DNA of 64,000 nucleotides from Peristeroidobacter agariperforans (GTDB lineage Bacteria > Pseudomonadota > Gammaproteobacteria > Steroidobacterales > Steroidobacteraceae). The stretch covers positions 1,984,001-2,048,000 of the forward strand of contig NZ_RYFW01000001.1 of assembly GCF_004138335.1 (NCBI RefSeq), read 5' to 3'. A program made the translations under genes and the position numbers. This document shows positions 46,047-54,693 of the stretch, one piece after another. Positions within the stretch are counted from its first letter, which is position 1. Each line of letters starts with the position of its first letter. Under the pieces are notes generated by a model. It searched no databases and was not told the origin of the DNA. It worked only from the letters and a program-made list of their open reading frames with translations.

Positions 46047-46496
46047 TCAAGAACGGCGGCGGAACTGCAGAAACGGAGTGAGATAGCCGATCTGGTTGTA
46101 CAGAATCTGCGCTCGTGCGTTGGTATTTTCGGTATGCCAATAGACGCGGGTGCTGCCGCGCTCGTCGGCTGCCTTGTAGACAGCTTCGATCAGCGAGCGA
46201 CCCACGTGCCGGCCGCGCCCCTGCGGATCGACAAACAGATCTTCCAGGTAGCAATAGCCGACGGGCGACCAGGTCGAGAGATGGAAATGATAATGAGCGA
46301 AGCCGACCATCCGTCCGCTGTCATCGAGTCCGGCGAAGCCCCACAGCTCACGACCTTCCATGAGCCGGCGCCAGGTCAAGTCGGTGGTCGACTGCGGCAG
46401 GGTCTGTTCATAGAACTGCAGGTAGCCAGCCCACAGCTCATCCCATCGAGCGCGATCATCGGCTTGCAACGGGCGCACACGCGAACTTGACGTCAT
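46047..46496 (-). CDS. GNAT-family N-acetyltransferase
   Basis: 149 aa. The acetyl-CoA binding loop is DPQGRGRHVGRSLIEAV (Q/R-x-x-G-x-G/A type), preceded by CYLEDLFVD and followed by YWHTENTNARAQILYNQIGY. The last segment is the typical end of this subgroup (aminoglycoside-type, YhaO/Ard1-like). The substrate is unknown. Upstream of it lies a hairpin that also covers a -10-like box (46501-46538). It is between the phytochrome operon and the DUF2934 gene, same strand. Confidence 0.88.
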   Translation of the reverse strand: MTSSSRVRPLQADDRARWDELWAGYLQFYEQTLPQSTTDLTWRRLMEGRELWGFAGLDDSGRMVGFAHYHFHLSTWSPVGYCYLEDLFVDPQGRGRHVGRSLIEAVYKAADERGSTRVYWHTENTNARAQILYNQIGYLTPFLQFRRRS

Positions 46497-46500
46497 ACCG

Positions 46501-46538
46501 GTCCCCAGGCTTCCATTTTGAATGGAAGTATAAGGGAC
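46501..46538. promoter_or_regulatory. Long inverted repeat over a -10-like box before the acetyltransferase
   Basis: Perfect arms CTTCCATT (46510-46517) and AATGGAAG (46521-46528) with loop TTG, inside outer arms GTCCC and GGGAC. On the minus strand TATACT (46532-46527) overlaps the inner arm and lies 30 bases before the start codon. Could be an operator or a hairpin in the 5' leader. Confidence 0.45.
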
Positions 46539-46547
46539 CTTGCCAAA

Positions 46548-46898
46548 CTACTCCCGGCGATCGTTCTGCTCGTCGATCTCTTTTTCAGCGCTCAACCAAT
46601 CGTCCAGCTCGCTGCCCGGCGCGAAGCCGCGGCGCTCGGCGCGCCAGTACGCTGCTTCAGCAATCCTCGCTTCCCGATTTCCGGAAAGCGACGGGAGTTC
46701 GCGCTGTTGCAGATTGCTTTTGGTGATCTCCAGATCGTGAGTTGCGGCTTCGCCGACCACACCATCGGCAGCGCGATTCTCGACGGCGTCGGCATCGGCG
46801 AGCTTTTGCTCCTCGTTAGTCACAGTCGTTACCGGCGGCAGCGTGCGTGTCGATCCTTTTTTAGAGCGGGGGTTCGTACCTGAGGGGCGGCTCGCCAT
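46548..46898 (-). CDS. DUF2934 domain protein
   Basis: 116 aa, charged and mostly disordered in the first half. The C-terminal third REARIAEAAYWRAERRGFAP, then GSELDDWLSAEKEI, is the DUF2934 motif; the 'WxxAExxG' phrase is diagnostic. These proteins are often encoded near stress genes, as here (hemerythrin upstream), but have no known function. The ATG at 46898 is chosen because the extra 16 residues upstream lack the family pattern. Confidence 0.8.
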   Translation of the reverse strand: MASRPSGTNPRSKKGSTRTLPPVTTVTNEEQKLADADAVENRAADGVVGEAATHDLEITKSNLQQRELPSLSGNREARIAEAAYWRAERRGFAPGSELDDWLSAEKEIDEQNDRRE

Positions 46899-47020
46899 GA
46901 TGATCTCCGATCGGCGGTTATGTTCAGTGCTCGATTCAAACGTCATCGACCGACAAAGGTTCCAAGAACTACACGCTCACGACGAGGCTGCGCTCATTCT
47001 TCCGACCGCACTAAAGAAAA

Positions 47021-47048
47021 CGGCGGCGACTCGTTGGAGTCGCCGCCG
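47021..47048 (-). terminator. Intrinsic terminator of the hemerythrin gene
   Basis: Perfect 12-base stem CGGCGGCGACTC with loop GTTG. On the minus strand it is followed by TTTTCTTT (47020-47013), 30 bases after the hemerythrin stop. A strong rho-independent form. Confidence 0.85.
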
Positions 47049-47078
47049 CGTTCGGTGCGGTCACAAGCAAGTCACATC

Positions 47079-47693
47079 TCAATGACGTGCGCGGCTCCCC
47101 GAGCTGCGCGCCGATTTGCTACGACTGCCGGCGCGCGCCTGGCGGCGTTTGGCAGCTGACGTGCGCGATCCCGTCGAGCGCTTGCGCCGAGGCGCCGGTG
47201 CTTCTTCGGCTTCGATGCCCATCTGTTCCATCAACTGCATCTTTCGCTGTGCAAGCTCGCTGCCCAGTTCTTTGAGATCCAGCTCGGTTTCCTTGAGCGC
47301 GGGGAACAGCTCCTTCTCCTCTTCCTTGACGTGATGTTTCACGTATTCGCTCAGCACTTTGACCAGCGCCTTGAACTCCGGATCCTCCGGCGTGCCGGCT
47401 TCGATCTTGGCAATCAGCTCCTTGGCGGAGCCGTGCTCGATCTCGGCCTCGTACACCATTTCGTCCTCTTCCTCGCCGAAGGCTTCCTTGGCCTGGGGAT
47501 ACAGCAGCTCTTCCTCGATCTGCGTGTGCACCGTCAACATCTGAACGATGCGAGTCGCGAGCTCGGACTGCTCGCTTTCGTCGGCTTCCTCGAATTCGGC
47601 AAACAGCGCCTCCACTGCACGATGATCTTGCTTGAGTAGAGCAATTGCATCTCGCGGTGCGTCCGTCGAACTTGTGTGTGTGGCTCGTGCCAT
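47079..47693 (-). CDS. Hemerythrin HHE-domain protein with basic tail
   Basis: 204 aa. The four-helix hemerythrin bundle has the di-iron ligands in order: LKQDHRAVEALFAEFEEA (His), MLTVHTQIEEELLYP (His, Glu), EIEHGSAKELIA (His) and YVKHHVKEEEKELFP (His, Glu). It probably binds O2, NO or iron and belongs to the stress-linked type. After residue 165 it ends in a Lys/Arg/Ser tail that suggests DNA or polyanion binding. The ATG at 47693 has a GGAG Shine-Dalgarno. A terminator follows the stop. Confidence 0.88.
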   Translation of the reverse strand: MARATHTSSTDAPRDAIALLKQDHRAVEALFAEFEEADESEQSELATRIVQMLTVHTQIEEELLYPQAKEAFGEEEDEMVYEAEIEHGSAKELIAKIEAGTPEDPEFKALVKVLSEYVKHHVKEEEKELFPALKETELDLKELGSELAQRKMQLMEQMGIEAEEAPAPRRKRSTGSRTSAAKRRQARAGSRSKSARSSGSRARH

Positions 47694-47806
47694 GGCTTGC
47701 TCCTCGAATTGAATACGTAAGCGAGAGTGGCTGGCTCGCAGGAGCAATGAACTCGTCATCGGCGAAGTTCCTGAGCAGGAACCGTGAGAGCAGAGCGCGG
47801 ACAACG

Positions 47807-47829
47807 ACCACTCGCCGGAGGCGAGTGGT
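47807..47829 (-). terminator. Hairpin downstream of opgH
   Basis: Arms ACCACTCGCC and GGCGAGTGGT with a 3-base loop, 15 bases after the opgH stop on the minus strand. No T-run follows, so termination may be partial or need other factors. Confidence 0.6.
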
Positions 47830-47843
47830 TATCAAATGTTAGT

Positions 47844-49976
47844 TCAGCTCTGGGGCAACTCGGCGAGACGCTCGAGCATGCGAGGATCGCCTGCTACGTG
47901 CACTTTCTCAGCGGGGCCGAGCCACGAGAGCGCCTCGTTGAGATTGCTGGCGTCACGCACCTTTTGTTCTGCAGTAAGGCGATGCGGATCCGGGTGACCG
48001 CGTGACTCGGGGGGGCGGGGCAAGTTTCCGGTGATATGTGCGTAACGCGCCTGACGATCAGCTGCGAGCAGGCGCAGACCGTCGCGTGCCGGCTCTTTGG
48101 CTTCGGCAAGCAATTCGTCGCGACGCTTGATGACTGGCGGCGCATGTTTCTCTTCGGGCGTCCGCAGCAGACCCAATGAGTGCATCACCCGACCGGCCAG
48201 CACGCTGCCGCTCATCTTGGACAGCGGAATGGACAGCAACAAACCGGCCAGCGTCGGCGCAAGCCATGCCAGCAATGTAGGCGATATGAGATAGGCGACG
48301 ATGCCGGTGACCACACCGATCACGACGTGCACCCAATGGATGCGCGCAGATTCGCTCCACGCGGTGGAGTCAGTGCGTCGGCGCTGCGCATTCCAGCCCG
48401 AGTCGCGGCCCGTGAAGATTTCAATTACATGCTGGGTCTGCACCAGCATCATGATCGGAGCATACAGCGCAGACAGCAGCGTCTCGAACACGGTGCTGAG
48501 GATGACACCCAGGAAGCCGCCGCAGCCTTTGCGGATCTTGCTGTCGAACAACGAGCGCAGCATGCCCAGCACTTTGGGAATGAACAGCACGATCATGGTA
48601 AAGACGAACAGCTGCATCATGCGTTCGGCGTCGAACTTCGGCCAGTCGGGGAACAACTGGAAGCTGCGACTGAAATATTCGGGACGGATCAGCGTCGCCT
48701 GCAAGGTCAGCGCGAAGCCCACGACCAGCAGCATCAGCCACAGCGGCGAGGACAGATAGCTCATGATGCCGATGCAGAAATGACCGCGGCTGATGGTCGA
48801 CAAGCCATCGGCGCCGACGATCTTGGAGTGTTGCAGATTGCCCTGCGCCCAGCGCCGGTCGCGCACCGCCACGTCGATCAACGACGGCGGGCTTTCTTCC
48901 CAGGAGCCGTCGAGATCCGGCGCCATGCGAACCTTCCAGCCGGCCCTGCGCATCAGGGCGGCTTCGACGAAATCGTGCGACATCACGTGACCGCCGAACG
49001 GCTTGCGCCCGGGCAGCTGCGGCATGCCGCAGGCTTCGGCGAAGGCCTGAACTCGAATGATGGCGTTGTGGCCCCAGTAATTGCCTTCGTTGCCCGACCA
49101 TGTCGCGACACCGCGCGCGATGATGCCGCCATAAACGCGACCCGCGAACTGCTGGATGCGTGAAAACAAACTGTAATGACCGTGCAACATCGGCACGGTC
49201 TGCAGGATGCCGAGGTGCGCATCGCCCTGCATGCGACGAACCAGCTCGACCATGGTTTCCGCCGACATCAGACTGTCGGCGTCGAGCACGATCATGTAGT
49301 CGTAACGTCCGCCCCAGCGTTTGACGAACTCTTCCACGTTACCGGCCTTGCGGCCGGTGTTGTGCCAGCGGCGGCGATACCACACCGGCATGACATTGCG
49401 CAGCTCGCGTCGCAGCCGGTCGACGGCGATGGATTCATTGATCCACGGATCGACCTGCGTAGAGTCGGAGATGATGACGATCTCGAAGTGCTGAGCCGCA
49501 CCGGCCTGCGCGAGCGCTTCGGCCATGGCCTGCAGCGCCGAAGTCGTGGCCGTCGGATCCTCGTTATATATAGGCATCAGCAGCGCGGTGCGCGAGCCGG
49601 CCAGATTCGCCTGGGTCTTCGGGATGTGAATGGGCACCAGCAGGCCGGCGATGGCCGAGGCGGCGGAGAACGCGATCCAGCCGAACGTGATGGTGAAGAA
49701 GAAAATCATCACGCCTTGCAATACCGTCATCTTCGAGAACTCGACGATGCCCAGCATTTCGAACAGCGCGTAACCTGTCAGGCCCAGGGTGCCAAGAATC
49801 ACGATGGTACGTGCAAATATTGCCCGGACCGGCGCCGGTCCAAGCGCACGCACGACCTGCGGGCTCTGCCGCAGATCCTGCACCGGCATGTCGATCGGAC
49901 GCTCGAAAGGCATACCACCGCGAACTACGTCGCGGCCTTCGGTAGGAGAGGTCGGAGATTTCAGCTGGCCGTCCAT
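47844..49976 (-). CDS. opgH: Periplasmic glucan glucosyltransferase OpgH
   Basis: 710 aa inner-membrane GT2-type enzyme that builds the backbone of osmoregulated periplasmic glucans from UDP-glucose. Features are TALLMPIYNEDPTATTSALQ, IIISDSTQVDPW, YMIVLDADSLMSAETMVEL, and RDRRWAQGNLQH (the QxxRW-type motif). About seven helices: two before the catalytic domain (ARTIVILGTLGLTGYALF) and the rest after it. Acts with OpgG, whose gene lies upstream with a 16-base overlap. It is shorter at the N-terminus than the E. coli enzyme (about 847 aa). The C-tail phrase VTNARS-like is absent. Confidence 0.95.
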   Translation of the reverse strand: MDGQLKSPTSPTEGRDVVRGGMPFERPIDMPVQDLRQSPQVVRALGPAPVRAIFARTIVILGTLGLTGYALFEMLGIVEFSKMTVLQGVMIFFFTITFGWIAFSAASAIAGLLVPIHIPKTQANLAGSRTALLMPIYNEDPTATTSALQAMAEALAQAGAAQHFEIVIISDSTQVDPWINESIAVDRLRRELRNVMPVWYRRRWHNTGRKAGNVEEFVKRWGGRYDYMIVLDADSLMSAETMVELVRRMQGDAHLGILQTVPMLHGHYSLFSRIQQFAGRVYGGIIARGVATWSGNEGNYWGHNAIIRVQAFAEACGMPQLPGRKPFGGHVMSHDFVEAALMRRAGWKVRMAPDLDGSWEESPPSLIDVAVRDRRWAQGNLQHSKIVGADGLSTISRGHFCIGIMSYLSSPLWLMLLVVGFALTLQATLIRPEYFSRSFQLFPDWPKFDAERMMQLFVFTMIVLFIPKVLGMLRSLFDSKIRKGCGGFLGVILSTVFETLLSALYAPIMMLVQTQHVIEIFTGRDSGWNAQRRRTDSTAWSESARIHWVHVVIGVVTGIVAYLISPTLLAWLAPTLAGLLLSIPLSKMSGSVLAGRVMHSLGLLRTPEEKHAPPVIKRRDELLAEAKEPARDGLRLLAADRQARYAHITGNLPRPPESRGHPDPHRLTAEQKVRDASNLNEALSWLGPAEKVHVAGDPRMLERLAELPQS

Positions 49977-51481
49977 CGATAAAGCCAGGTTTCAGTAATG
50001 GGACGATTGGCGCGCAGCAGGCGCAATCGCAACTCGACCAGGCTGCTGCCCGCGGGATCCAGCTCGAAGCTGGCGCGGACGCCCTTGGTCAACGGGTTCT
50101 GTTGCAACGTCGGGTGCGACAGCTTGCCCGCGGAGGCGCCAACGTCGAGCTTGAGGTCCTCGATGTTACGCCCCGCGCCGGCGAAGTCGATCACGAAGAT
50201 ACGGCGCTTGCCGTCGATCGTCGGACCGGTGCGCGTAGCAGTGGCGCGACCCAATGACGGCGTGATGCGCGGCGTGTTGTTCCAACGCAGGCGATACGAA
50301 ATGTGCCAGGGCTTGCCCGCCGGCACCGCGTAGTGCGGTCGGAAGAACGCGACGATGTTGTCGTTGGTCTCGTTCTCGGTGGGAATCTCGACCAGGTCGA
50401 CCGAGCCCTTGCCCCAGTCGGAGGTGGGCTCGATCCAGGCGCTCGGACGCGTCTCGTATTTGGCTTCGAAGTCGCGATAGTCACTGATGCGCCGTGAACG
50501 CTGCACCAGTCCGAACGCGCGCGGCGCTTCGGCGGTGAAGGCCGACACTTGCAGCTCTGTCGGATTGCGCAGTGGCCGCCACAAACGTTCGCCCGAAGCT
50601 GTGACCACCTGCAGACCGTCCGAATCGTGCACCTCATCGCGGAAGTCGTCGATGCGCGTGCGCTCGGATTCATCGAACAGAAACATCGATGTGAGCGGCG
50701 CGAGACCGATGTTGTCCAGGTCAACGCGCGGGAACAGCGTCACGTCCACATCCATGACGGTCTCGGTGCCGGGCTGGATGGAGAACCGATACGCGCCGGT
50801 CGTGGACGGGCTGTCCAATAACGCGTGCACGACGATTCCAGACGAATTCGCCCCTGGGCGTTCAATCCAGAACTGAGTGAAGGCCGGAAACTCTTCGCCT
50901 GCCGGATGCGCGGTGCGGATAGCCAGGCCACGGGCCGACAAACCGTACTGCCCGGCGCGAGGCACGGCGCGAAAGTAGGAGGCCCCTTGGAACACCACGA
51001 ATTCATCCCACACCGAGCGGGAATTGAGCAGCGTGCGCACGCGAAAGCCCGACAGCGGCAGGGTCTGATTGGCGAGCTGCTTCGCGACGTGCGGGCCGAG
51101 CGCAAACATATTGGGTGTGCCAGTCAAATCGCTGGCCATGCCGCTTTCGACCGCCGACACCTTCACCGGTGTTTGGAACAGGAACCCGGCGGGCAACAGC
51201 TCGACGCGGAACGGCACCTGCTCGTTACGCCACAGCGCCATTTCCGGCCTGAAGCGAATGTCGCGATATTGATCGTAGCTGAGCTGCTGGAGCGCAGAGT
51301 TGCCTTCCAGGCGGCGCGGTACGTAGGCGGATGCGGCGGTTCGTTTGGCCAGATCCAGGACCGTGCTCGGAGTGAACTTGTAACGCGCGGCCCGTCCGCC
51401 CTCGGCCGCCGGCTTCACCGACGCGGCGCCTGCCACACAAGAAAAAGTGATGGCGAGCATCACCAGCCAGTAACGGCGCAT
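49961..51481 (-). CDS. opgG: Periplasmic glucans biosynthesis protein OpgG
   Basis: 506 aa from ATG 51481, with a Sec signal peptide (MRRYWLVMLAITFSCVAGAA). The body matches OpgG/OpgD throughout: FRPEMALWRNEQVPFRVELL, GASYFRAVPRAGQYGLSARG, GEEFPAFTQFWIERPGA, LDSPSTTGAYRFSIQPG, LTSMFLFDESERTR, GKGSVDLVEIPTENETNDNI. It modifies or finishes the glucan backbone in the periplasm. In-frame ATG 51580 and TTG 51604 upstream add a Pro-rich segment; the position of the signal peptide argues for ATG 51481. opgH follows with overlap. Confidence 0.95.
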   Translation of the reverse strand: MRRYWLVMLAITFSCVAGAASVKPAAEGGRAARYKFTPSTVLDLAKRTAASAYVPRRLEGNSALQQLSYDQYRDIRFRPEMALWRNEQVPFRVELLPAGFLFQTPVKVSAVESGMASDLTGTPNMFALGPHVAKQLANQTLPLSGFRVRTLLNSRSVWDEFVVFQGASYFRAVPRAGQYGLSARGLAIRTAHPAGEEFPAFTQFWIERPGANSSGIVVHALLDSPSTTGAYRFSIQPGTETVMDVDVTLFPRVDLDNIGLAPLTSMFLFDESERTRIDDFRDEVHDSDGLQVVTASGERLWRPLRNPTELQVSAFTAEAPRAFGLVQRSRRISDYRDFEAKYETRPSAWIEPTSDWGKGSVDLVEIPTENETNDNIVAFFRPHYAVPAGKPWHISYRLRWNNTPRITPSLGRATATRTGPTIDGKRRIFVIDFAGAGRNIEDLKLDVGASAGKLSHPTLQQNPLTKGVRASFELDPAGSSLVELRLRLLRANRPITETWLYRWTAS

Positions 51482-51798
51482 GACTGTCTGCGCCGCCCGC
51501 TGCGGAGGCAGGGGAGGACGTGTGCGCGGAGTGGGCGGGGCGCCCGGGCCCCGAGAATTTGCTGACTCGCCTGAATTCATCCGAATCGATCGTTCCTGGT
51601 TCAAAGGCCGCGGCGCGAGCAGCGTTCACTCAAAGGTCTACGCATGTCTCGTTATCACGGTTCCAGATTTCATCACTGTCGCGGAACTGCGTCGGTTCGC
51701 CGCGTATTAAACGCAGCGATGTTCGCTCGTGGCATTGCTACCACATCGTCACTTTACCAGCCTATTCCTTTCGTACTGCATTCTTCTCGGAGACCAGC
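51482..51798. other. Region between opgG and the divergent nucleotidyltransferase gene
   Basis: 317 bases. The first 123 could be an N-terminal extension of opgG if a start further upstream is used. The rest (51605-51798) separates two divergent genes and should hold both promoters. I see no repeat, no hairpin and no convincing -35/-10 pair. Confidence 0.4.
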
Positions 51799-52809
51799 AT
51801 GACTGACACGTTGCGCAGCCAGCCACATCGATGGGCGTTGGTTCTGGCGGCAGGCGAAGGCAGTCGGCTACGTGCGTTGACCACTCAGCCCTGCGGTACG
51901 CCGGTCCCCAAACAGTATTGCTCCCTGAGCGGTGGCCCGTCGCTCGTGGAAGATGCCCTGGCTCGTGCCCGAACGCAGGTCGCTGCCGAACGGGTCTGCG
52001 CCATCGTCGCTCAACAGCATCATCGCTGGTGGTCGAACATCCCGGCGCTGTGCACGCTGACGCAACCGAACCTGATCGTTCAGCCGAGCAACCGGGGGAC
52101 GGCCATCGGCATCCTCTACTCGCTGGTGCACATTTTAAGCCAGGATCCGGAGGCGCAGGTGCTGATGTTGCCGTCGGACCACTACGTGGCGCACGAATCC
52201 ATCCTGCAGCGCTCGCTTGCAGCCGCAATGGAACATGTCTCGCGCTGTCCTGATCAGCCGGTCCTGCTGGGGCTGCACCCCGAGGAGCCGGACAGCGAGC
52301 TGGGCTACATCGTGCCGGGCGAGTCCAGCCCGTTCGGCGCCCAAACTGTGGCGCGGTTCGTGGAAAAACCCGAGTTGCCTGTGGCAGCCCAGATCGTTCG
52401 CAAGGGCGGCTTGTGGAACACATTTATTATTGCCGCCTCGGCCCGCGCGCTGTTGGATCTATACCTGCCGCGCTTCGCTCCAACCGTCATGGAGATGCAG
52501 GTCATCGTCAGCAGCGCGCTTCAACACAAATCGGCGGGCGGCTGGCCGGCCATTGTCGATATGTACACGCGGATGCCAGATCTGGATTTCTCGCGCGACC
52601 TGCTGGAAGGACGCGAAGGCTCGCTGTGTGTGCTGCCAGTGCCGGCCTGTGGCTGGAGCGATCTGGGGACGCCGCACCGCGTCGGTGAGACGCTGCGCAA
52701 ATTGGCCGGCGAACGGGCGGCGAGACGTGCGGCGGCGGATTCGGGTTATATCAATCTGGCTGCACGGCACGCGAACTTCGAGCGCTCGATGGCGGGTGCA
52801 TCCCTGTAA
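51799..52809 (+). CDS. Sugar-phosphate nucleotidyltransferase, ManC-like
   Basis: 336 aa. The nucleotide loop is WALVLAAGEGSRLRALTTQP. The sugar-site segments are LMLPSDHYVA, VLLGLHPEEPDSELGYIVPG, ARFVEKPELPVA, LWNTFIIAASARALLDLY and GWSDLGTPHRVGETL. It resembles mannose-1-phosphate guanylyltransferases without the C-terminal isomerase domain. The product is a nucleotide sugar; GDP-mannose is the best guess, not certain. ATG 51799 has GGAG 8 bases upstream. treZ-treY follow within 55 bases, so it may share their transcript. Confidence 0.85.
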   Translation: MTDTLRSQPHRWALVLAAGEGSRLRALTTQPCGTPVPKQYCSLSGGPSLVEDALARARTQVAAERVCAIVAQQHHRWWSNIPALCTLTQPNLIVQPSNRGTAIGILYSLVHILSQDPEAQVLMLPSDHYVAHESILQRSLAAAMEHVSRCPDQPVLLGLHPEEPDSELGYIVPGESSPFGAQTVARFVEKPELPVAAQIVRKGGLWNTFIIAASARALLDLYLPRFAPTVMEMQVIVSSALQHKSAGGWPAIVDMYTRMPDLDFSRDLLEGREGSLCVLPVPACGWSDLGTPHRVGETLRKLAGERAARRAAADSGYINLAARHANFERSMAGASL

Positions 52810-52863
52810 ATTCTCCGGCTGCGTTTGCCAACGGACGGTGAGTCAGCGCGATGGGGTGTTGTT

Positions 52864-54693
52864 GTGAGCCGATCCGTCTCATTTAACTTCGGCCCCGAGC
52901 TCGGCGCCGACGGCACGACGTTTCGTTTCTGGGCTCCCGGCGCGCAGCGCGTCGACCTGTTGCTGGAACCCAGCAAAGGCGCGCCATTACGGCAGCAATT
53001 CACGGCCTCGAGCGACGGCTGGTTTGAAACATTGGTGCGCGGCGTCGGCGCTGGCGACCGATATCGCTTCCGCATCGACGATGAGCTCGACGTGCCCGAC
53101 CCGGCGTCGCGCTTCCAGCCGGAGGGCGTGACCGGCCCCGGCCAAATTCTCGATCCTCACTCCTTTCAATGGCGCGACCTGCGCTGGCAAGGCCGCCCCT
53201 GGCACGAGGCGGTGTTGTATGAATTGCACGTTGGCACGTTTACTCGCGAGGGCACTTATCGGGCAGCGATAAGACGCCTGGACGATCTCGCCCGAGTCGG
53301 TATCACCGCGATCGAGCTATTGCCGCTGAACACGTTTCCCGGTCGGCGCGGCTGGGGTTACGACGGTGTGCTGTTGTATGCGCCGCAGCCAAATTATGGC
53401 CATCCGGATGAATTGAAACATTTCGTGCAGGCGGCCCATGAGCGCGGACTGATGGTGCTGATCGACGTGGTGTACAACCACTTCGGACCGGAAGGAAATT
53501 ATGTGCACCGATATGCCGAGGATTTCTTCACGTCGGCGCACCACACTCCCTGGGGCAGCGCTATCAATTTCGCGCATCCCATCGTTCGGCAGTTCTTCAT
53601 CCAGAATGCGTTGTACTGGTTGAACGAATACCGCTTCGACGGATTGCGGGTCGACGCCGTGCACGCCATGTTCGACGACGGCGATACGCATTTCATCGAC
53701 GAACTGGTGGACAGCGTGCAGCGCGGACCGGGCAGCGAGCGGCGCGTGCACGTCGTGTTGGAAAACCATCACAACGAGGCGCGCCGGCTGGGTCGGAAAG
53801 ATCGCTCGATGGTCGCGCAGTGGAACGATGACTTCCATCACCCGATGCACATCCTGCTGACCGGCGAGAGCGATGGCTACTATCGCAACTACGCCGATCG
53901 GCCGATCGAACATCTGGGTCGTGTGCTCGCCGAGGGGTTCGCCTATCAGGGCGAGGTTTACCAGACAGAAGGTCATGCTCGCGGCGAGCGCAGTTCCTCG
54001 CTGCCGTCCACCGCGTTCGTGAGTTTCATCCAGAACCACGATCAAATCGGCAATCGCGCTTTCGGCGAGCGGCTGACAAAGCTCGCGCCACCCGAAAAAC
54101 TGCGCGCCGGCCTGGCAGTTCTTTTGCTGGCTCCGCAGGTCCCGATGCTCTTCATGGGAGAAGAATACGGGGCGGTTCAGCCGTTTCTATACTTTTGCGA
54201 CTACCAAGGGGACCTGGCCAAGGCGATTAGCGACGGTCGGCGCAACGAGTTCGCATCGTTCGGTGCGTTCGCCGACGAACATCGGCGCGAGCAGATCCCC
54301 GATCCCAATGCCGAGCAGACTTATCTGGCCAGTCAACTCGACGACGAGGATCGGGCCGAGCCGCGGCATCGCGAATGGTTGGCGTACACGCAGGAACTGC
54401 TGGCGGTACGAGCTGAGAAGGTTGTGCCGGTGATTCCGGAGATCGTTGCTGGGGCCGCTCGATATGAGGTGAGCAGCAGCATGCTCACCGTGACATGGCC
54501 GTTGAGCCGCGGTCGCACCTTAGTAATGCAAGCAAACTTCGGTGACCTTCCCGCGCCGGCTCTTGGCCTTCAGGAGGGGGGGGGTCTTCCGGCTTCATCA
54601 GCGCGCGAACAGTATTTTTCCACGGCCGGCGCATCGGCGCGGGATGAGGAACTAGCCCCCTGGGAAGTCAGACTGTCGCTGGGAGCGCCATGA
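52864..54693 (+). CDS. treZ: Malto-oligosyltrehalose trehalohydrolase
   Basis: 609 aa GH13 enzyme that releases trehalose from maltooligosyl-trehalose. An N-terminal beta domain (FGPELGADGTTFRFWAPGAQ) precedes the (beta/alpha)8 barrel. The barrel has VLYELHVGTFTREGTYRAAI, LPLNTFPGRRGWGYDGVLLYAP, FDGLRVDAVHAMFDDG (nucleophile Asp), VVLENHHNEAR (acid Glu) and FIQNHDQIGNRAFGERL. GTG 52864 is chosen because it aligns with the family start; TTG 52825 is possible. Partner treY overlaps its stop by ATGA. Confidence 0.95.
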   Translation: MSRSVSFNFGPELGADGTTFRFWAPGAQRVDLLLEPSKGAPLRQQFTASSDGWFETLVRGVGAGDRYRFRIDDELDVPDPASRFQPEGVTGPGQILDPHSFQWRDLRWQGRPWHEAVLYELHVGTFTREGTYRAAIRRLDDLARVGITAIELLPLNTFPGRRGWGYDGVLLYAPQPNYGHPDELKHFVQAAHERGLMVLIDVVYNHFGPEGNYVHRYAEDFFTSAHHTPWGSAINFAHPIVRQFFIQNALYWLNEYRFDGLRVDAVHAMFDDGDTHFIDELVDSVQRGPGSERRVHVVLENHHNEARRLGRKDRSMVAQWNDDFHHPMHILLTGESDGYYRNYADRPIEHLGRVLAEGFAYQGEVYQTEGHARGERSSSLPSTAFVSFIQNHDQIGNRAFGERLTKLAPPEKLRAGLAVLLLAPQVPMLFMGEEYGAVQPFLYFCDYQGDLAKAISDGRRNEFASFGAFADEHRREQIPDPNAEQTYLASQLDDEDRAEPRHREWLAYTQELLAVRAEKVVPVIPEIVAGAARYEVSSSMLTVTWPLSRGRTLVMQANFGDLPAPALGLQEGGGLPASSAREQYFSTAGASARDEELAPWEVRLSLGAP

